From the NCBI GenBank assembly GCA_035560235.1, contig DATMAG010000127.1:1-64000 (forward strand): a DNA stretch of 64,000 bases, given 5' to 3'. This stretch comes from DASRDU01 sp035560235 (GTDB lineage: Bacteria > Acidobacteriota > Blastocatellia > RBC074). The position numbers and the translations under genes were made by a program. The notes beneath the pieces were generated by a model. That model saw only the letters and a list, made by a program, of their open reading frames with translations. It did not search any database and was not told where the DNA came from. This document shows positions 63,373 to 64,000 of this stretch, one piece after another; positions within the stretch are counted from its first letter, which is position 1; every line of letters starts with the position of its first letter.

Positions 63373-64000
63373 ATGTCTTCGATCAATCCGCTTTCCAGTT
63401 TTCGCGCGCAGATGGTGCTCTTTATCGCCGCGATGCTGCTCGTCACGACTGTCGCGCTCAGCCTGATCAATCAGCGGCTCGAGCGGCGCATCAACCGGCA
63501 GGTCGAGGAGCATATCGAGCAGCTGACTCTCGCCATTGACCTGGCGCTGCGTTCGCGGCAGAGCAAACAGTATCTCTATGATTTCGTCCCGCAGGAAAGT
63601 CAGGGCCGCCTGCAGGTCGGGCCTGATCACATTGTCAGCCACATTCTGGTGACCGACTCGAATGGCGCGGTGATTGACAGCACCGACCAGGACGACCTCA
63701 ACCAATCGCTCCCTGCCGCGATCAACGAACTGCCCACTGTGAGCCAGGGCAATCTGCTGCGCGACACAGAAGCCGCCACCAACGCCCAGGGCCGGACGAT
63801 TATCTTTACCATCAACAGCGTCAATGAAGAGGGCATTACAGTTCAGCGCCGAATTATCATCGTCTTTTCAATGAAACGACTGACGCAGACGCGCCGCGAG
63901 GCCAACCGCGACCGGCTGCTGGCAACGATGGCGCTGGGCCTGCTGATGATTCTGCTGGTGGCCTGGTTCAGCCGCCGCTTCAGCCGCCCGATCACGGAAC
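63373..64000 (+). CDS. Sensor histidine kinase-like protein, N-terminal part (runs off the window)
   Basis: From the ATG at 63373 the frame is open to the window end (209 residues). It has an N-terminal transmembrane helix (QMVLFIAAMLLVTTVALSLI), an extracytoplasmic sensor region of about 140 residues and a second helix (LLATMALGLLMILLVAWF), then the start of a HAMP-like linker (RRFSRPITE). This layout is that of membrane-bound histidine kinases; the kinase core is outside the window, so a chemoreceptor or cyclase cannot be excluded. Confidence 0.7.
   Translation, partial: MSSINPLSSFRAQMVLFIAAMLLVTTVALSLINQRLERRINRQVEEHIEQLTLAIDLALRSRQSKQYLYDFVPQESQGRLQVGPDHIVSHILVTDSNGAVIDSTDQDDLNQSLPAAINELPTVSQGNLLRDTEAATNAQGRTIIFTINSVNEEGITVQRRIIIVFSMKRLTQTRREANRDRLLATMALGLLMILLVAWFSRRFSRPITE

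Overview
The window looks like a chromosomal segment of an Acidobacteriota bacterium. The evidence is a Solibacter-type C-terminal domain on the beta-propeller protein at 40955, a didermic envelope gene set (BamD, LysM lytic transglycosylase, glycosyltransferases), a PafA-like phosphatase, TldD/TldE, and moderately high GC with many Gly/Ala-rich proteins. The phylum call is inference from gene content; a Blastocatellia-like lineage is my best guess. No rRNA, tRNA or CRISPR array was recognised.

Layout. 1-6 kb: PafA-like phosphatase, sugar isomerase, SDR dehydrogenase, SPFH protein, zinc-ribbon membrane protein. 6.4-11.4 kb: a 1656-residue TPR protein with an embedded C39-peptidase-like domain. 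11.5-13.8 kb (minus): TPM, nucleotidyltransferase-like and LemA genes. 14-17.5 kb: lytic transglycosylase and ComM. 17.5-19.3 kb: a small accessory patch bounded by a diverged direct repeat of the comM 3' end. 19.3-24.4 kb: galT, cyclase, DinB, alkyltransferase-like protein, YbjQ and two YceI genes. 24.4-27.2 kb: an aldehyde dehydrogenase flanked by two small repeat-associated genes (GxxExxY and four-helix bundle), both broken. 27-34.5 kb (minus): radical SAM protein, flavin disulfide oxidoreductase with TVP38 partner, and a DUF547/GT2/GT87 operon. 34.7-40.7 kb: orphan sugar ABC ATPase, Ca2+ antiporter, YjbQ, NifU, a diguanylate cyclase and a [2Fe-2S] protein. 41-46.4 kb: beta-propeller protein, PDZ aspartyl protease, GT9 enzyme. 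46.7-52.2 kb: icd-mdh, greA, PASTA protein, rpe, bamD. 52.6-64 kb: response regulator, GMC oxidoreductase remnant, bacilliredoxin, M16-like protein, ubiE, tldD-pmbA, a penicillin-binding transpeptidase and the start of a sensor kinase.

The most unusual signal is repeat biology. Many intergenic gaps hold imperfect palindromes built from short words; each locus uses different words but the same architecture. One such inverted repeat (30 bp, 28 matching) precisely bounds the GxxExxY gene, making it look like a cassette of about 590 bp. A second, unrelated palindromic element of about 120 bp has inserted into that gene. It recurs, with an 11-bp target duplication, in the leader of the ABC ATPase gene 10 kb away. 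The four-helix-bundle gene carries the same kind of word both upstream and inside its reading frame, where it coincides with a frameshift.

Functionally the window is mostly housekeeping plus envelope maintenance: SPFH, zinc-ribbon, LemA and TPM proteins form a membrane-stress-like set; TCA enzymes, GreA, Rpe and UbiE are core metabolism; TldD/TldE, the PDZ protease and the M16-like protein are proteolytic. The accessory patches at 17.5-19.3, 20.4-20.7, 24.4-25.0, 26.6-27.2, 34.6 and 54.5-55.1 kb show gene decay.
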